DNA from: JACCXG01 sp963834305
Lineage (GTDB): Bacteria; Acidobacteriota; Vicinamibacteria; Vicinamibacterales; 2-12-FULL-66-21
Reading direction: 5' to 3'
Assembly (NCBI GenBank): GCA_963834305.1
Contig: CAWIAX010000002.1
Location: 2,356,001-2,420,000, forward strand
DNA: 64,000 nt
A program made the translations under genes and the position numbers. Below, piece by piece: positions 38,589 to 50,478 of this stretch. The stretch's first letter is position 1. Each line of letters opens with the position of its first letter. The notes beneath the pieces are model-generated. The model was given only the letters and a program-made list of their open reading frames with translations, did no database searches and was not told the DNA's origin.

Positions 38589-39602
38589 ATGGATCCGGTC
38601 TCGCACGCGGCGCTCGGCCGCACGCTCGCCGCACTTGCCAGCCGGGGCGCGCCGGTGCGCGGCGCCGCTGCCGCCGCCGTCTTCGGCGCGCTGGCGCCGG
38701 ATCTCGACGCGGTCGTGATGCCGTTCGGGTGGGACCGCTACCTGCTGGTGCATGAAATCGGCACCCACACCGTGCTCGGCACGCTCGTCTGCGCGGCGCT
38801 GGTGGCGGCGGCGGTCGGGCGGTTCGCGCGCGAAGCCGGCTGGCGGACGCTGGTGCTGTCCGCCTGGCTCGGCACGGCGAGCCACGTGCTGCTCGATCTG
38901 CTCTCGAGCGCCCGCATCCGCGTGTTCTGGCCGGTCGCCGATCGGCAGATCAGCCTCCCGCTCGTTGCGATGGCGGATCCCTGGCTGGCCGGCGTGCTGG
39001 CCGCCGGCCTGCCGCTGCTCTGGCTCGCGCGCACGAGACAACGGCAGGCCGCCGCGGCGGTGCTGGCCATCGCGGCCGCGTTCCTTGCGGTCAAGACGGT
39101 GCTCGCGGTTGAGGCGGTCAACAGCTACCGGGCGCACCTGACGCCGGGCCCCGCGCCTTTGCACTACATGGTGCAGGCCAGGTGGGCGTCGCTTCGCGAG
39201 TGGGACATCTTCGATCGCGACGAGCGGGGCGTGCGGGCGTGGCGCGCCCGGGCCTGGGGCGGGCCTCCCACACTCGTCATGGACTGGCCCGCCGCCGCCG
39301 AGATCGGGCCGATCGCCGCGTCGCGCGCGCTGCCGGCGGTCCGGAACTTCCTCCGGGCGCACGACATCACCTTCGCGGTGGAGGTCCGCGGCGAGGACGG
39401 TCCGCTCGTGCTGTGGTCGGACATGCGCTTCTGCCGGAGCGCATCGGCCGCCGATACGCGCAGCGGCCCCATCGTGTCGTCCGGAACACGGCGGATGGCG
39501 TGCTCGCTCTGGGTCGGCGGCGAGTTCAACGCGAGCGGCCGGCCGCTCCGTCAAATCGTGAGGATCGTCGGCTTCACGCAGTCGCGCCCGCCCGGCGGGT
39601 GA
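38589..39602 (+). CDS. YdjM-like membrane-bound metal-dependent hydrolase
   Basis: 337 residues. It begins MDPVSHAALGRTLAAL, then VFGALAPDLDAVVMPFGW and HEIGTHTVLGTLV, with conserved His and Asp that fit the YdjM/DUF457 family, and SHVLLDLLSSARIRVFWP. At least four membrane helices follow. The C-terminal 150 residues are soluble and extend beyond the short core family. The reaction of this family is not settled. The ATG lies eight bases after the acyltransferase stop, so it is the fourth gene of the plus-strand export unit. Its end overlaps the end of the convergent methyltransferase gene by 29 bases. Confidence 0.82.
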   Translation: MDPVSHAALGRTLAALASRGAPVRGAAAAAVFGALAPDLDAVVMPFGWDRYLLVHEIGTHTVLGTLVCAALVAAAVGRFAREAGWRTLVLSAWLGTASHVLLDLLSSARIRVFWPVADRQISLPLVAMADPWLAGVLAAGLPLLWLARTRQRQAAAAVLAIAAAFLAVKTVLAVEAVNSYRAHLTPGPAPLHYMVQARWASLREWDIFDRDERGVRAWRARAWGGPPTLVMDWPAAAEIGPIAASRALPAVRNFLRAHDITFAVEVRGEDGPLVLWSDMRFCRSASAADTRSGPIVSSGTRRMACSLWVGGEFNASGRPLRQIVRIVGFTQSRPPGG

Positions 39603-40758
39603 GGACGAACAGCACGTTGCCGAACGGCGTGCCGTCGCCCGTGCTCATGACCCGCACCTCGAAGCCGGCGCGCTCGAAGGCGTCCGCCCAGTCGGCCATC
39701 GTCCGGAAGTGAAACGGCGCCCGCCACTGCCGCAGGACCAGCGCCTTCAGCCTGTTGCCCAGCCGCACGGCGTGAAACGCCCAACCGGCGGCCGCGTCCG
39801 CCTCGCGCACGAGCAGCACGCCCCCGGGCTCCAGGGCGCCGGCGAGCGCGGCGATCAGCGCGTCCTGGTCGGGCGCCGGCATCATGTGCAGGACGTCGAA
39901 CAGGAGCACGGCGCGGCAGCCTGGCGGAATACCGGCGCGCGCGTCGGCGGCGACAATCGTCGCGTCGGCACCGAGCGCCTGCTGCGCGAGGGTCGCCACC
40001 CGCGGCCGGCTCTCGATGCCGATCAGGCGCTCGAACACCGGCGGACGCGGCTCCCCCTGCCACGCACCGCGGGCCACGTCGGCCGCGGCTTCCGCGAGCA
40101 GCGCCAGCATCAGGCCCTGACCGCAGCCCACGTCCACGAGGACACCGCCCGAGGGCAGGATGTTCGAGAACAGCACCGTGCGATAGACCGGGTCGCCGCG
40201 CAGCTTGCCGCGGGCGAACTCCCAGGCCGTGATGCTGGTGGACACGTAGCGGTCGGAGGCGCGGCGCACGAGGTCGGTGAACACCTGATCGCGGCCGTCG
40301 CGGCGCATCATCAGCCAGGTCGCCGTTCCGGCGCTCGCGCCGAGCAGCGCGCCGACGATCACGCTGCCGACGAGCAGGTCCGCGCCGAACAGCCAGGGAT
40401 CCGTCTCGCGGATCGCCGCCAGCGTCAGCGCGTGCAGCTCGCGGCGCCTCACCCAGGCGCCGGCCTGCAGCTCGGCGAGGAGCAGGAACGGCGCAACGAA
40501 CGGATTCGAGATGTTCGCCGCTAGATACATCTTCAGCCGGTTGAGCCGAAGCAGCCATCCGAGCCCCCAGCACAGGGCGAGGTGAAACCCGTAGACCGGC
40601 AGGCACCCGACAAAGACGCCGAGACCGATCGCCACGGCGTCGCGCCCGGGGCCCGCGCCTTCCGTGCGGATCGTATGGACGAGGCGTCTGGCGTGACGCG
40701 CAGCGCCGCCAGCCGCCGGCGGCCGCCCCTCCGATGAGCTCTGCATGTGCTGCTGCAT
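39574..40758 (-). CDS. DUF2062 membrane domain fused to a SAM-dependent methyltransferase
   Basis: About 394 residues. The N-terminal 150 residues are a DUF2062 domain: VAIGLGVFVGCLPVYGFHLAL, NISNPFVAPFLLLAELQAG and two or three membrane helices. The C-terminal part is a class I methyltransferase with the SAM-binding motif VLVDVGCGQGLMLALL, acidic end of strand 2 in LIGIESRPRV, and VLLFDVLHMM. DUF2062 is often found with glycosyltransferases or methyltransferases of lipid-linked products. I chose the ATG at 40758; another ATG lies at 40746. The gene is divergent from the chorismatase gene by 81 bases. It is a good candidate for methylating the aryl head group. Confidence 0.88.
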   Translation of the reverse strand: MQQHMQSSSEGRPPAAGGAARHARRLVHTIRTEGAGPGRDAVAIGLGVFVGCLPVYGFHLALCWGLGWLLRLNRLKMYLAANISNPFVAPFLLLAELQAGAWVRRRELHALTLAAIRETDPWLFGADLLVGSVIVGALLGASAGTATWLMMRRDGRDQVFTDLVRRASDRYVSTSITAWEFARGKLRGDPVYRTVLFSNILPSGGVLVDVGCGQGLMLALLAEAAADVARGAWQGEPRPPVFERLIGIESRPRVATLAQQALGADATIVAADARAGIPPGCRAVLLFDVLHMMPAPDQDALIAALAGALEPGGVLLVREADAAAGWAFHAVRLGNRLKALVLRQWRAPFHFRTMADWADAFERAGFEVRVMSTGDGTPFGNVLFVLTRRAGATA

Positions 40759-40839
40759 TCTGGCACGCGCACCGCCGTGCCGCCGGCGCGGCCGCCGACA
40801 CGAATCGGGTAAGATGACCATCCGGAGGCCCTTCTTCAG

Positions 40840-41868
40840 GTGACAACCACTGGACTCGCGCGACCGGGTCCACCCCTTCGTCCGCACGTCCGTCCCCTCG
40901 CCCCGGAACCACCCGCATGGGTGGTCGAGCTCTTCAGGGGCGGCGGCCTCGCCCAGGCAACCCTCGAACGGCACGGTGCCCTCGACGTCGTCCGGCGCGA
41001 TCCATTCGTGCTCGTCACCGCTTGCATCGCTGGCGCCGCCGCGCTCGATGCCGACACCCTCTCCGCACGCGTGGCCGGGCACTATGCCGCGATCGCCGCG
41101 CTGCTCGCCGGCTTCGACCGTCATCCCATCCGGTTCTGGAACTACGTGCCGGGGATTGTCGATCCGCTCGCGCCTGGCATCGATCGCTACATGGCGTTCA
41201 ACCGCGGACGCTACCAGGCCTACGCGGACCTGCACGGCTCGCCCGGCAGCCTTGCGGACGCGATGCCCACCGCGTCGGCAGTCGGCATCAGCAGTTCCGA
41301 CCTCGTGATCCAGTGCCTGGCGAGCGAGCGCCCGGGCCGGGCCGTCGAGAATCCGCGGCAGACGGCGTCGTGGCGCTACTCACGGCGCTACGGTCCGCTC
41401 CTGCCCTGCTTCGCCCGCGGCACGCTCGCGACGATCGACGGGCGCCGCCTGCTCCTCGTTGGCGGCACCGCCAGCATCGTCGGCGAAGAATCGCGTCACG
41501 CCGGCGACCGCACGGCACAGGTCGAGGAAGCGCTGACGAACATGGACGTCTTGATTCGGCACGCCGTGACGCGGTCACACGGCACCGGGCAGGAGCGGGA
41601 AGCAGCCAGCGGCACGGTTTCAGACGGGCTGACGCTCCTCACCGACGCGAGGATTTACGTGGTCAATCCCGAGGATGCCGATCTCGTGGAGCAGGCGCTC
41701 CGCTCCCGGGCGGGACGTGCCGTCCGGCTCGAGACCGTCGTGGCCCGCGTCTGCCGCGCCGAGCTCACCGTCGAGATTGAAGGCGTTGCAGAGATGATCG
41801 CGACAACTCCCAACATCCAACTCCCAAGTCCCAATTCCCAACTCCCAAACTCCCGAAGTACCCGCTGA
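40840..41868 (+). CDS. Chorismatase (XanB2/FkbO/Hyg5 family), likely hydroxybenzoate-forming
   Basis: 342 residues. The family blocks are clear: IRFWNYVPGIVDPLAPGIDR, YMAFNRGRYQAY, PTASAVGI, then AVENPRQTASWRYSRRYGP and LLLVGGTASIVGEESRHAGD near 210, ending LTVEIEGVAE. These enzymes cut chorismate, giving 3-hydroxybenzoate (XanB2, Hyg5) or dihydroxycyclohexadienoate (FkbO); XanB2 supplies the starter of xanthomonadin. Which outcome occurs here depends on active-site residues I cannot align safely. The GTG at 40840 has GGAGG 12 bases upstream. The last 24 residues are translated from a 7-bp repeat and are not part of the family. Frame intact. Confidence 0.85.
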   Translation: MTTTGLARPGPPLRPHVRPLAPEPPAWVVELFRGGGLAQATLERHGALDVVRRDPFVLVTACIAGAAALDADTLSARVAGHYAAIAALLAGFDRHPIRFWNYVPGIVDPLAPGIDRYMAFNRGRYQAYADLHGSPGSLADAMPTASAVGISSSDLVIQCLASERPGRAVENPRQTASWRYSRRYGPLLPCFARGTLATIDGRRLLLVGGTASIVGEESRHAGDRTAQVEEALTNMDVLIRHAVTRSHGTGQEREAASGTVSDGLTLLTDARIYVVNPEDADLVEQALRSRAGRAVRLETVVARVCRAELTVEIEGVAEMIATTPNIQLPSPNSQLPNSRSTR

Positions 41869-41946
41869 GTGGTTCAGCCGATCGGCTCAGGGTCGTACCT
41901 TGGGAGTGGGGAGGTTGGGAGTTGGGAGTTGGGAGTTGGGAGTTGT
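41804..41946. repeat. Two facing 7-bp repeat arrays forming a large inverted repeat
   Basis: The left array (41804-41855) reads CAACTCC-type units, the right one (41900-41946) TTGGGAG-type units, so they are reverse complements at 7-bp register and could form a long hairpin. The loop contains a perfect 12-bp palindrome AGCCGATCGGCT (41876-41887). The arrays lie at the convergent ends of the chorismatase and dehydratase genes and could act as a two-way terminator. The left array is translated as the chorismatase tail. Confidence 0.8.
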
Positions 41947-41947
41947 G

Positions 41948-42373
41948 TCACCCCGTGGCCGCCAGCGTGACGCTGCCGGTGGCGACGACGAGGCCGTCGG
42001 CCGTGACCTCCCCTTCGATCTTGAACATGCCGCCCAGGCGTCCGGCGACGCGCGCACGGGCTTCGAGCCAGGCACCGGGCCGCGCCGCGCCGGGAAACTT
42101 GAACGGGCCGAGGGCCGCGACCCGCAGGCGCAGCGGCGTCGCGGGTGCGCCCTGCACCGGGGCGCCGGCGGCAAGGCCGCCGACCTGGGCCAGCATCTCG
42201 ACGAGGACCACCGCGGGCACGATCGGCTCGCCCGGAAAGTGACCGTCGAAATAGAAGTCCGCGGCGGCCGCGCGGCGGCCTCCGGTGGCGCGCTCCCCGG
42301 CAACGATTTCGGTCACGGTCTCAACGAGCCGCATGGGCGGCCGGTGCGGCAGGAGCTCGAGCGGGTTCATCAC
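41948..42373 (-). CDS. FabZ-like 3-hydroxyacyl-ACP dehydratase
   Basis: About 141 residues, hotdog fold. The catalytic His is in YFDGHFPGEPIVP and the Glu partner in VLVEMLAQVGG, the same arrangement as FabZ. It starts MMNPLELLPHRPPMRLVETV. It would remove water from the 3-hydroxyacyl chain after ketoreduction, giving the double bonds of a polyene (ApeI/ApeP role). The two ATGs at 42373 and 42370 are equivalent choices. The stop lies two bases from the right-hand heptad array. It is divergent from the antiporter gene by 38 bases. Frame intact. Confidence 0.9.
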   Translation of the reverse strand: MMNPLELLPHRPPMRLVETVTEIVAGERATGGRRAAAADFYFDGHFPGEPIVPAVVLVEMLAQVGGLAAGAPVQGAPATPLRLRVAALGPFKFPGAARPGAWLEARARVAGRLGGMFKIEGEVTADGLVVATGSVTLAATG

Positions 42374-42381
42374 GGCGGCTC

Positions 42382-42389
42382 AGTATACT
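42382..42389. promoter_or_regulatory. Palindromic AGTATACT in a divergent promoter region
   Basis: The 38-bp gap between the dehydratase and antiporter starts contains the palindrome AGTATACT. It reads TATACT on both strands and could serve as a shared -10 box. No -35 boxes are clear, and there is little room for them outside the coding sequences. Confidence 0.25.
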
Positions 42390-42411
42390 GGGGGCCGGAT
42401 CGCGCCCATTC

Positions 42412-43684
42412 ATGACTGACACGCAGCTGGCTGCCGCCTTCTTCCTGCAGCTGGCCGTCATCCTGCTCGTGTGCCGGCTGGTTGGCTGGCTCGCCAGGAA
42501 GGCCGGCCAGCCCCAGGTCGTGGGAGAAATGGTGGCGGGCTTCCTGATGGGCCCGTCGCTTTTCGGCTGGCTGGCCCCCGGGCTCCAGGCGCAGCTCTTT
42601 CCCGCCGCCACGATCCGCATCCTGTTCGTCGTCAGCCAGCTCGGGCTCGTCCTCTACATGTTCTGCATCGGCCTCGAGTTCCGGGCCGACCTGGTGCGGC
42701 GGCACGCGCGCCGTGCGGCCGCCGTGTCGGTCGCCGGCATTGCCGCCCCTTTCGCGCTGGGCGGCGTCCTCGCCCTCGCGCTTCTCCGCAGCGGCGGGTT
42801 CTTCACCGCCGGAGGTGCAGCCCTTCCACGCGGTGCTCTTCATCGGCGCGGCCATGTCCATCACCGCGTTCCCCATGCTGGCGCGCATCATCTACGAGCG
42901 CGGCATCGCCGGCACCGCCCTGGGCACGCTCGCGCTCTCGGCCGGCGCGCTGGACGACGCGGCGGCGTGGATCATCCTGGCGATCGTGATCGGCAGCTTT
43001 ACCGGCAGCAGCGCACTTGCCGTCACCGCTGCTCTGGGCGGCGCGATGTATGCGGCGCTGGTGTTCGGGGTGGCGCGGCCGCTGCTCGCGCGCCTGACCG
43101 CGGCGGCCGAGCGCGAGGAGCAGGTCGCGCCGTGGATGCTCGCCACCACCCTGTCGGCGCTGGCCTTCGGCGCCTGGTTCACGGACACCGTCGGCATCTA
43201 CGCCGTGTTCGGCGCCTTCCTGCTCGGTGTCGCGGTGCCCCGCGGCCTGCTGTCGCGGGAGCTCCGCCGCCTCATCGAGCCGGTTACGACGGCCCTGCTG
43301 CTGCCGCTCTTCTTCGTCTATTCGGGACTCCAGTCGCAGATTGGCCTGGTCAACACCGCGGCGCTCTGGGGGTTGACGGCCGTTGTCTTCCTGACCGCGT
43401 GCGCCGGCAAGGGCGTGGCCTGCTGGGCGGCGGCACGTGTCTCCGGCGTCGCGCCGCGCGATGCCCTCGGCCTCGCGGCGCTGATGAACGCGCGCGGCCT
43501 GATGGAGCTGATCCTGCTGAACATCGGCCTCGCGCGCGGCCTGATCACCCCGACGCTGTTCACCATGCTCGTCATGATGGCGATCGGCACCACGCTGATG
43601 GCCGGGCCCCTCTTCGGCTGGGTCACCCGCTCGCGGGCCGAGCGGGCCCCCGGCGGCGCGGCCGAGGTCGGGGAAACGACATGA
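42412..43684 (+). CDS. Cation/proton antiporter, CPA2 family (one frame break)
   Basis: About 424 residues. The sequence is a run of about 12 hydrophobic segments starting LAAAFFLQLAVILLVCRLVGWLA, with the family blocks GQPQVVGEMVAGFLMGPSL, FIGLEFRADL-like residues, and GALDDAAAWIILAI, which carries the paired Asp residues used for ion exchange. One extra base near 42810 breaks the frame. It is co-directional with the AMP-ligase, which begins 10 bases after the stop. It may balance ions or protons for export, or simply be a neighbour. It could also be read as a KefB/GerN-like transporter. Confidence 0.9.
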
Positions 43685-43694
43685 CGGTGCGCGC

Positions 43695-45177
43695 GTGAAC
43701 CTCATCGTCGAACGCTTCCGCCGCATCGTGCGCGACGAGCCGCGCCGGCCGCTGATTCACCTGCCGCTGCCGCGCGCGACGCTGACGGCGGCAGACATCT
43801 GGGAAGCCGGCCTCGCCCAGCGGTCCCGGCTGGAGCGGCTGGGGCTGGGCCGCGATCACCTGCTCATCTACGCTGGCGGCAACCGGCCGGAGGCGATTGC
43901 CCTGTGGCTGGCCTGCGGCGCGCTCGGCCTGGCGCTGATGCCAGTCGATGCCGGCACCACGCTGCCGGAGGTGGCGGGGCTCGCCCGCCGGTTCGGCGCC
44001 AGCGCCGTCGTCATTGCCGACGGCGCCGGCCAGCTCGCGGAGCTGGGCGGCGTGGAGAGCTTTGCCGCCGGCCTGGCCATCATCTTGGTGCGCGACGCCG
44101 TGCCGGCGCCGCAGCGTCTACGGCGGCGCCGCCGTGCTGAAGGTCACGTCGGGCACGAGCGGCGAGCCCAAGGCCACGTTCACGACCGACGTGCAATTGG
44201 TGAACGACGCCGCGCACATCACGAGCGCCATGGACATCCGCCCTTCGGATTGCCAGATGGCCGCCATTTCCCTGTCGCACGCCTATGGCATCGGCAATCT
44301 CATCCTGCCGCTGCTCCTCCAGGGCACGGCGATGGTCCTGCGCGAGAGCTTCGTGCCTCACCAGTTCACCACGGATGCCCGGACGTACGGCGCGCGCGTG
44401 TTTCCCGGCGTCCCGTTCATGTTCGACCACTTCACCGCGCACCTGTCGCCGGGTGCCTGGCCGGCCGGGCTCGAGGTGCTGATCAGCGCCGGCGCGCGGC
44501 TCGAGACCTCGACCGTTCGCGCGTTCCACGGCTCGTTCGGCCTGAAGATCCACTCGTTCTACGGCACGAGCGAGACCGGGGGCATCGCGTTCGACGACTC
44601 GGCCGAAATCGAGGAGGAAACCTCCGTCGGCCGCCCCATGCCAGGGGTGCGGATCGCCCTGCTGCCGGAGGAGGGCGCGCCGGAAGGGGGCGGGCGCGTC
44701 CACGTCGCCGGCGACGCGGTGGCGTCGGGCTACGCCGGAGGGGAGGCGTTCAGCCCGGAAGGACCCGACGGAGGGTTCCTGACCGGAGACTTCGGCCGCT
44801 TCACGGCGCGTGGACACCTGGTGCTGACGGGCCGTGTATCCTCTTTCATCAACGTCGCGGGGCGGAAGGTGCAGCCGGAGGAAGTGGAGGCCGTGCTGCG
44901 CTCGATGCCTGGGATAGACGACGCGCGCGTGGTGGGCGCGCCGCACCCGACCCGCGGCCAGCAGATCGTCGCGTGCATCGTCGCCCGCGGCGGCGGTCCG
45001 GGGGCGCTCGAGGTCAGGCAATACTGCGGAGCACGGCTGGCCCCGCATAAGATTCCACGCACGGTGATCGTGATGGATCGCATACCGTTGACCGAACGCG
45101 GGAAGACGGACCGGCGGCAGATCGAGGCGGCCGTGGCCAGCCACCTGCGCGGAATGCCCGGATCCGGTGTGTTATAG
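43695..45177 (+). CDS. AMP-dependent acyl/aryl ligase (one frame break)
   Basis: About 493 residues, shorter than most acyl-CoA ligases. The ATP-binding P-loop TSGTSGEPKATF, the acyl pocket region SHAYGIGNLILPLL, FYGTSETGGIAFD, the hinge GDFGRF and the catalytic Lys in PLTERGKTDRRQ are all present. A break lies near 44112. In aryl-polyene and xanthomonadin systems an AMP-ligase loads hydroxybenzoate on the acyl carrier protein; this gene, with the chorismatase and ACP nearby, fits that role. The start is a GTG at 43695 ten bases after the antiporter. A coumarate-CoA ligase role is the main alternative. Confidence 0.9.
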
Positions 45178-45264
45178 TCGCCGGTTCACTGCGGCCCGGA
45201 AGAGGCGGGAGTGGACGGCGGCCGGGCGACAGGGCCCACGACGGGAACAGAGGAGCGTGCCGAG

Positions 45265-47172
<1,908 letters not shown>

Positions 47173-47193
47173 GCGGGATCGCGGTACAAGAAA

Positions 47194-47218
47194 AAGGCCG
47201 GCCACATTGGCCGGCCTT
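47194..47218. terminator. Intrinsic terminator, usable on both strands
   Basis: A perfect 10-bp stem AAGGCCGGCC/GGCCGGCCTT encloses the 5-base loop ACATT. On the minus strand the stem is followed by TTTTTC, a U-tract that suits the small gene ending at 47246. On the plus strand it lies 22 bases after the radical SAM stop, without a strong U-tract. Confidence 0.85.
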
Positions 47219-47245
47219 CGTCCGTGCTGGGGAGACGGAGCGGAC

Positions 47246-47560
47246 CTATTCGACTTCCTTCTCCTGGGTTTCGTCGGCGGCGATACGAAGCGACCGCAGG
47301 AACCGGCGATCGTTCGCACTGATTTCGAAGGGCCGCCGCTCGACCGACCGCGCGGCCTTCTGCGCCGGCGCCGGGATCTTGGCCAGGGCGCCAGGGGTCG
47401 TGCGATTGACGAAGCCAATCACCGCCTCGAGCGACACCTTCATCTCGAAGCCTGCGGCGCGCGCCCGCTCGCGGCAGGCCTCCACGCGCGCATCATCACC
47501 GACGGCGGCAGCAATGGCGTCGGACAGCTCTTTGGCCATCCGGTTCACGACGTCGTCCAT
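47246..47560 (-). CDS. Small conserved-looking hypothetical protein
   Basis: 104 residues. It begins MDDVVNRMAKELSDAIAAAV, predicted helical with a pattern of charged and hydrophobic residues, contains one Cys (VEACRERARAAG), and ends with acidic residues DETQEKEVE. The middle SANDRRFLRSLRI is basic. I know no family; it looks like a soluble helical regulator or stress protein. It stands alone, divergent from methylmalonyl-CoA mutase, and ends on the terminator at 47194. Codon use matches the neighbours. Frame intact. Confidence 0.65.
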   Translation of the reverse strand: MDDVVNRMAKELSDAIAAAVGDDARVEACRERARAAGFEMKVSLEAVIGFVNRTTPGALAKIPAPAQKAARSVERRPFEISANDRRFLRSLRIAADETQEKEVE

Positions 47561-47834
47561 TCTGGGACCTCCTCACCGCCGCCGGATCCAGAACGCCGGG
47601 GCGTCTCTCCAGCCGAAGCCCACCCCGGGCGGGAGGCTGCAACCGAGCGCCAAAATGTTATTCATATTGAAGGAGTTGCAGCGCGAGACCGCTGGCTCAT
47701 TGTAAACTCGGGCACAACCTGAAGTCAATGCCGAGTGGCACCAGATGTAGTAGGTTTCAGGCGCTTTCGCGCCTCATTGCTACAATGCATAGCTCGACAG
47801 TCCACCGCAACCTCACACGGTCAGCTCCCCTATC
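47561..47834. promoter_or_regulatory. Divergent promoter region before methylmalonyl-CoA mutase
   Basis: The 274 bp between the small gene and the mutase have lower GC than the surroundings. Around 47652-47675 is an AT-rich stretch (AAAATGTTATTCATATTGAA), a likely promoter for the minus-strand gene. A candidate -10 box TACAAT lies at 47781-47786, 49 bases before the mutase GTG. Just upstream is a perfect hairpin, AGGCGC-TTTC-GCGCCT (47759-47774), that might be an operator. No coding sequence is seen. Confidence 0.35.
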
Positions 47835-49386
<1,552 letters not shown>

Positions 49387-49394
<8 letters not shown>

Positions 49395-50478
49395 CGGAAC
49401 GGCGCCCACATCACCGTCCGCCACCCCGCCGGTGCTGGCCCCGGTGCTGGCGCCAGTGCTGGCGGTGGAGCGGCTCACCACCGGCTTCGACGGCGGCGGC
49501 GGGTTCGTGCCCGCGGTCATCGACGTCAGCTTCCACCTGGGCAAGGGGGAGACGCTCTGCCTCGTTGGTGAATCGGGCAGCGGCAAGTCGCTCACCGCGC
49601 TCTCGATCATGGGCTTGATCCAGCCCCCGGGGCGAATCGCGCAGGGGCGGGTGCTCTTCAAGGGGCGGGATCTGCTGCGCCTGTCCGAGCGCGAGATGCA
49701 GCAGGTCCGCGGCGCCGGGATCGCGCTGATCTTCCAGGAGCCGATGACGGCGCTCAACCCGGTCTTCACCATCGGCAACCAGATCGAGGAGACGCTCCGC
49801 GTCCACGGCCGCGCCACCCGCCGCACGGCACGGCAGAAGGCGATCGAGCTCCTCGACGCGGTGCGCGTACCCGAGCCCGGCAAGCGCGTCCGGGATTACC
49901 CGCATCAGCTCTCGGGCGGCCTGCGCCAGCGCGCCCTGATCGCCATGGCGCTCGCCTGCGACCCGGAGGTCGTGATCGCCGACGAGCCGACGACCGCCCT
50001 CGACGTCACCATCCAGGCGCAGATTCTCGAGCTGCTCCGCGATCTGCAGGGGCGCCTCGGGCTGGCCCTGCTGCTCATCACCCACGACCTCGGCGTCGTG
50101 GCGGAGATGGCCGACCGCGTCGCCGTCATGTACGCCGGGCGCATCGTCGAGGAATCGCCGGCCCGCGAGCTGTTCCGCGATCCGAAGCACCCCTACACGC
50201 GCGGCCTGATGGGCTCGATCCCGGGGGGCGCACCAGGCACACGGCTGGTCGCCATCCCGGGCACCGTTCCTGCGCCCGGACAGCTGCCGCCCGGGTGCTG
50301 TTTCACGCCGCGCTGCGCCGAGCGCTTCGAGCCGTGCCCGACCGCCCATCCCGGCCTGACGGATTACGGCGGCGGCCGCACGGTGAAGTGCTACCTGCAC
50401 GGCCCGGCCGTGGAACCCGACGTCGCGCCCCCCGGTCCCCGTCCTGCATCGACTCCTGCCGCGGCGGGGAACCGCTGA
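49387..50478 (+). CDS. Oligopeptide/dipeptide ABC transporter ATPase, DppD/OppD type
   Basis: 363 residues. Walker A GESGSGKS, signature LSGGLRQRALIAMAL, Walker B VVIADEPTTALDVT and the switch His in LLITHDLGVV. The C-terminal Cys-rich extension, GCCFTPRCAERFEPC, is typical of the peptide-transporter subgroup. With its partner it powers uptake of peptides or similar solutes. The first 25 residues (SATPPVLAPVLAPVLAV) are a short Pro/Val repeat not found in the family. It overlaps the mutase stop by 8 bases and the next gene by one base. The permease and binding-protein genes are not in the window. Confidence 0.93.

Noticed and set aside
47561..47834. tRNA or riboswitch (B12) before the mutase
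   Set aside because: I find no cloverleaf or cobalamin-box-like sequence; only an AT-rich promoter-like stretch and a short hairpin.
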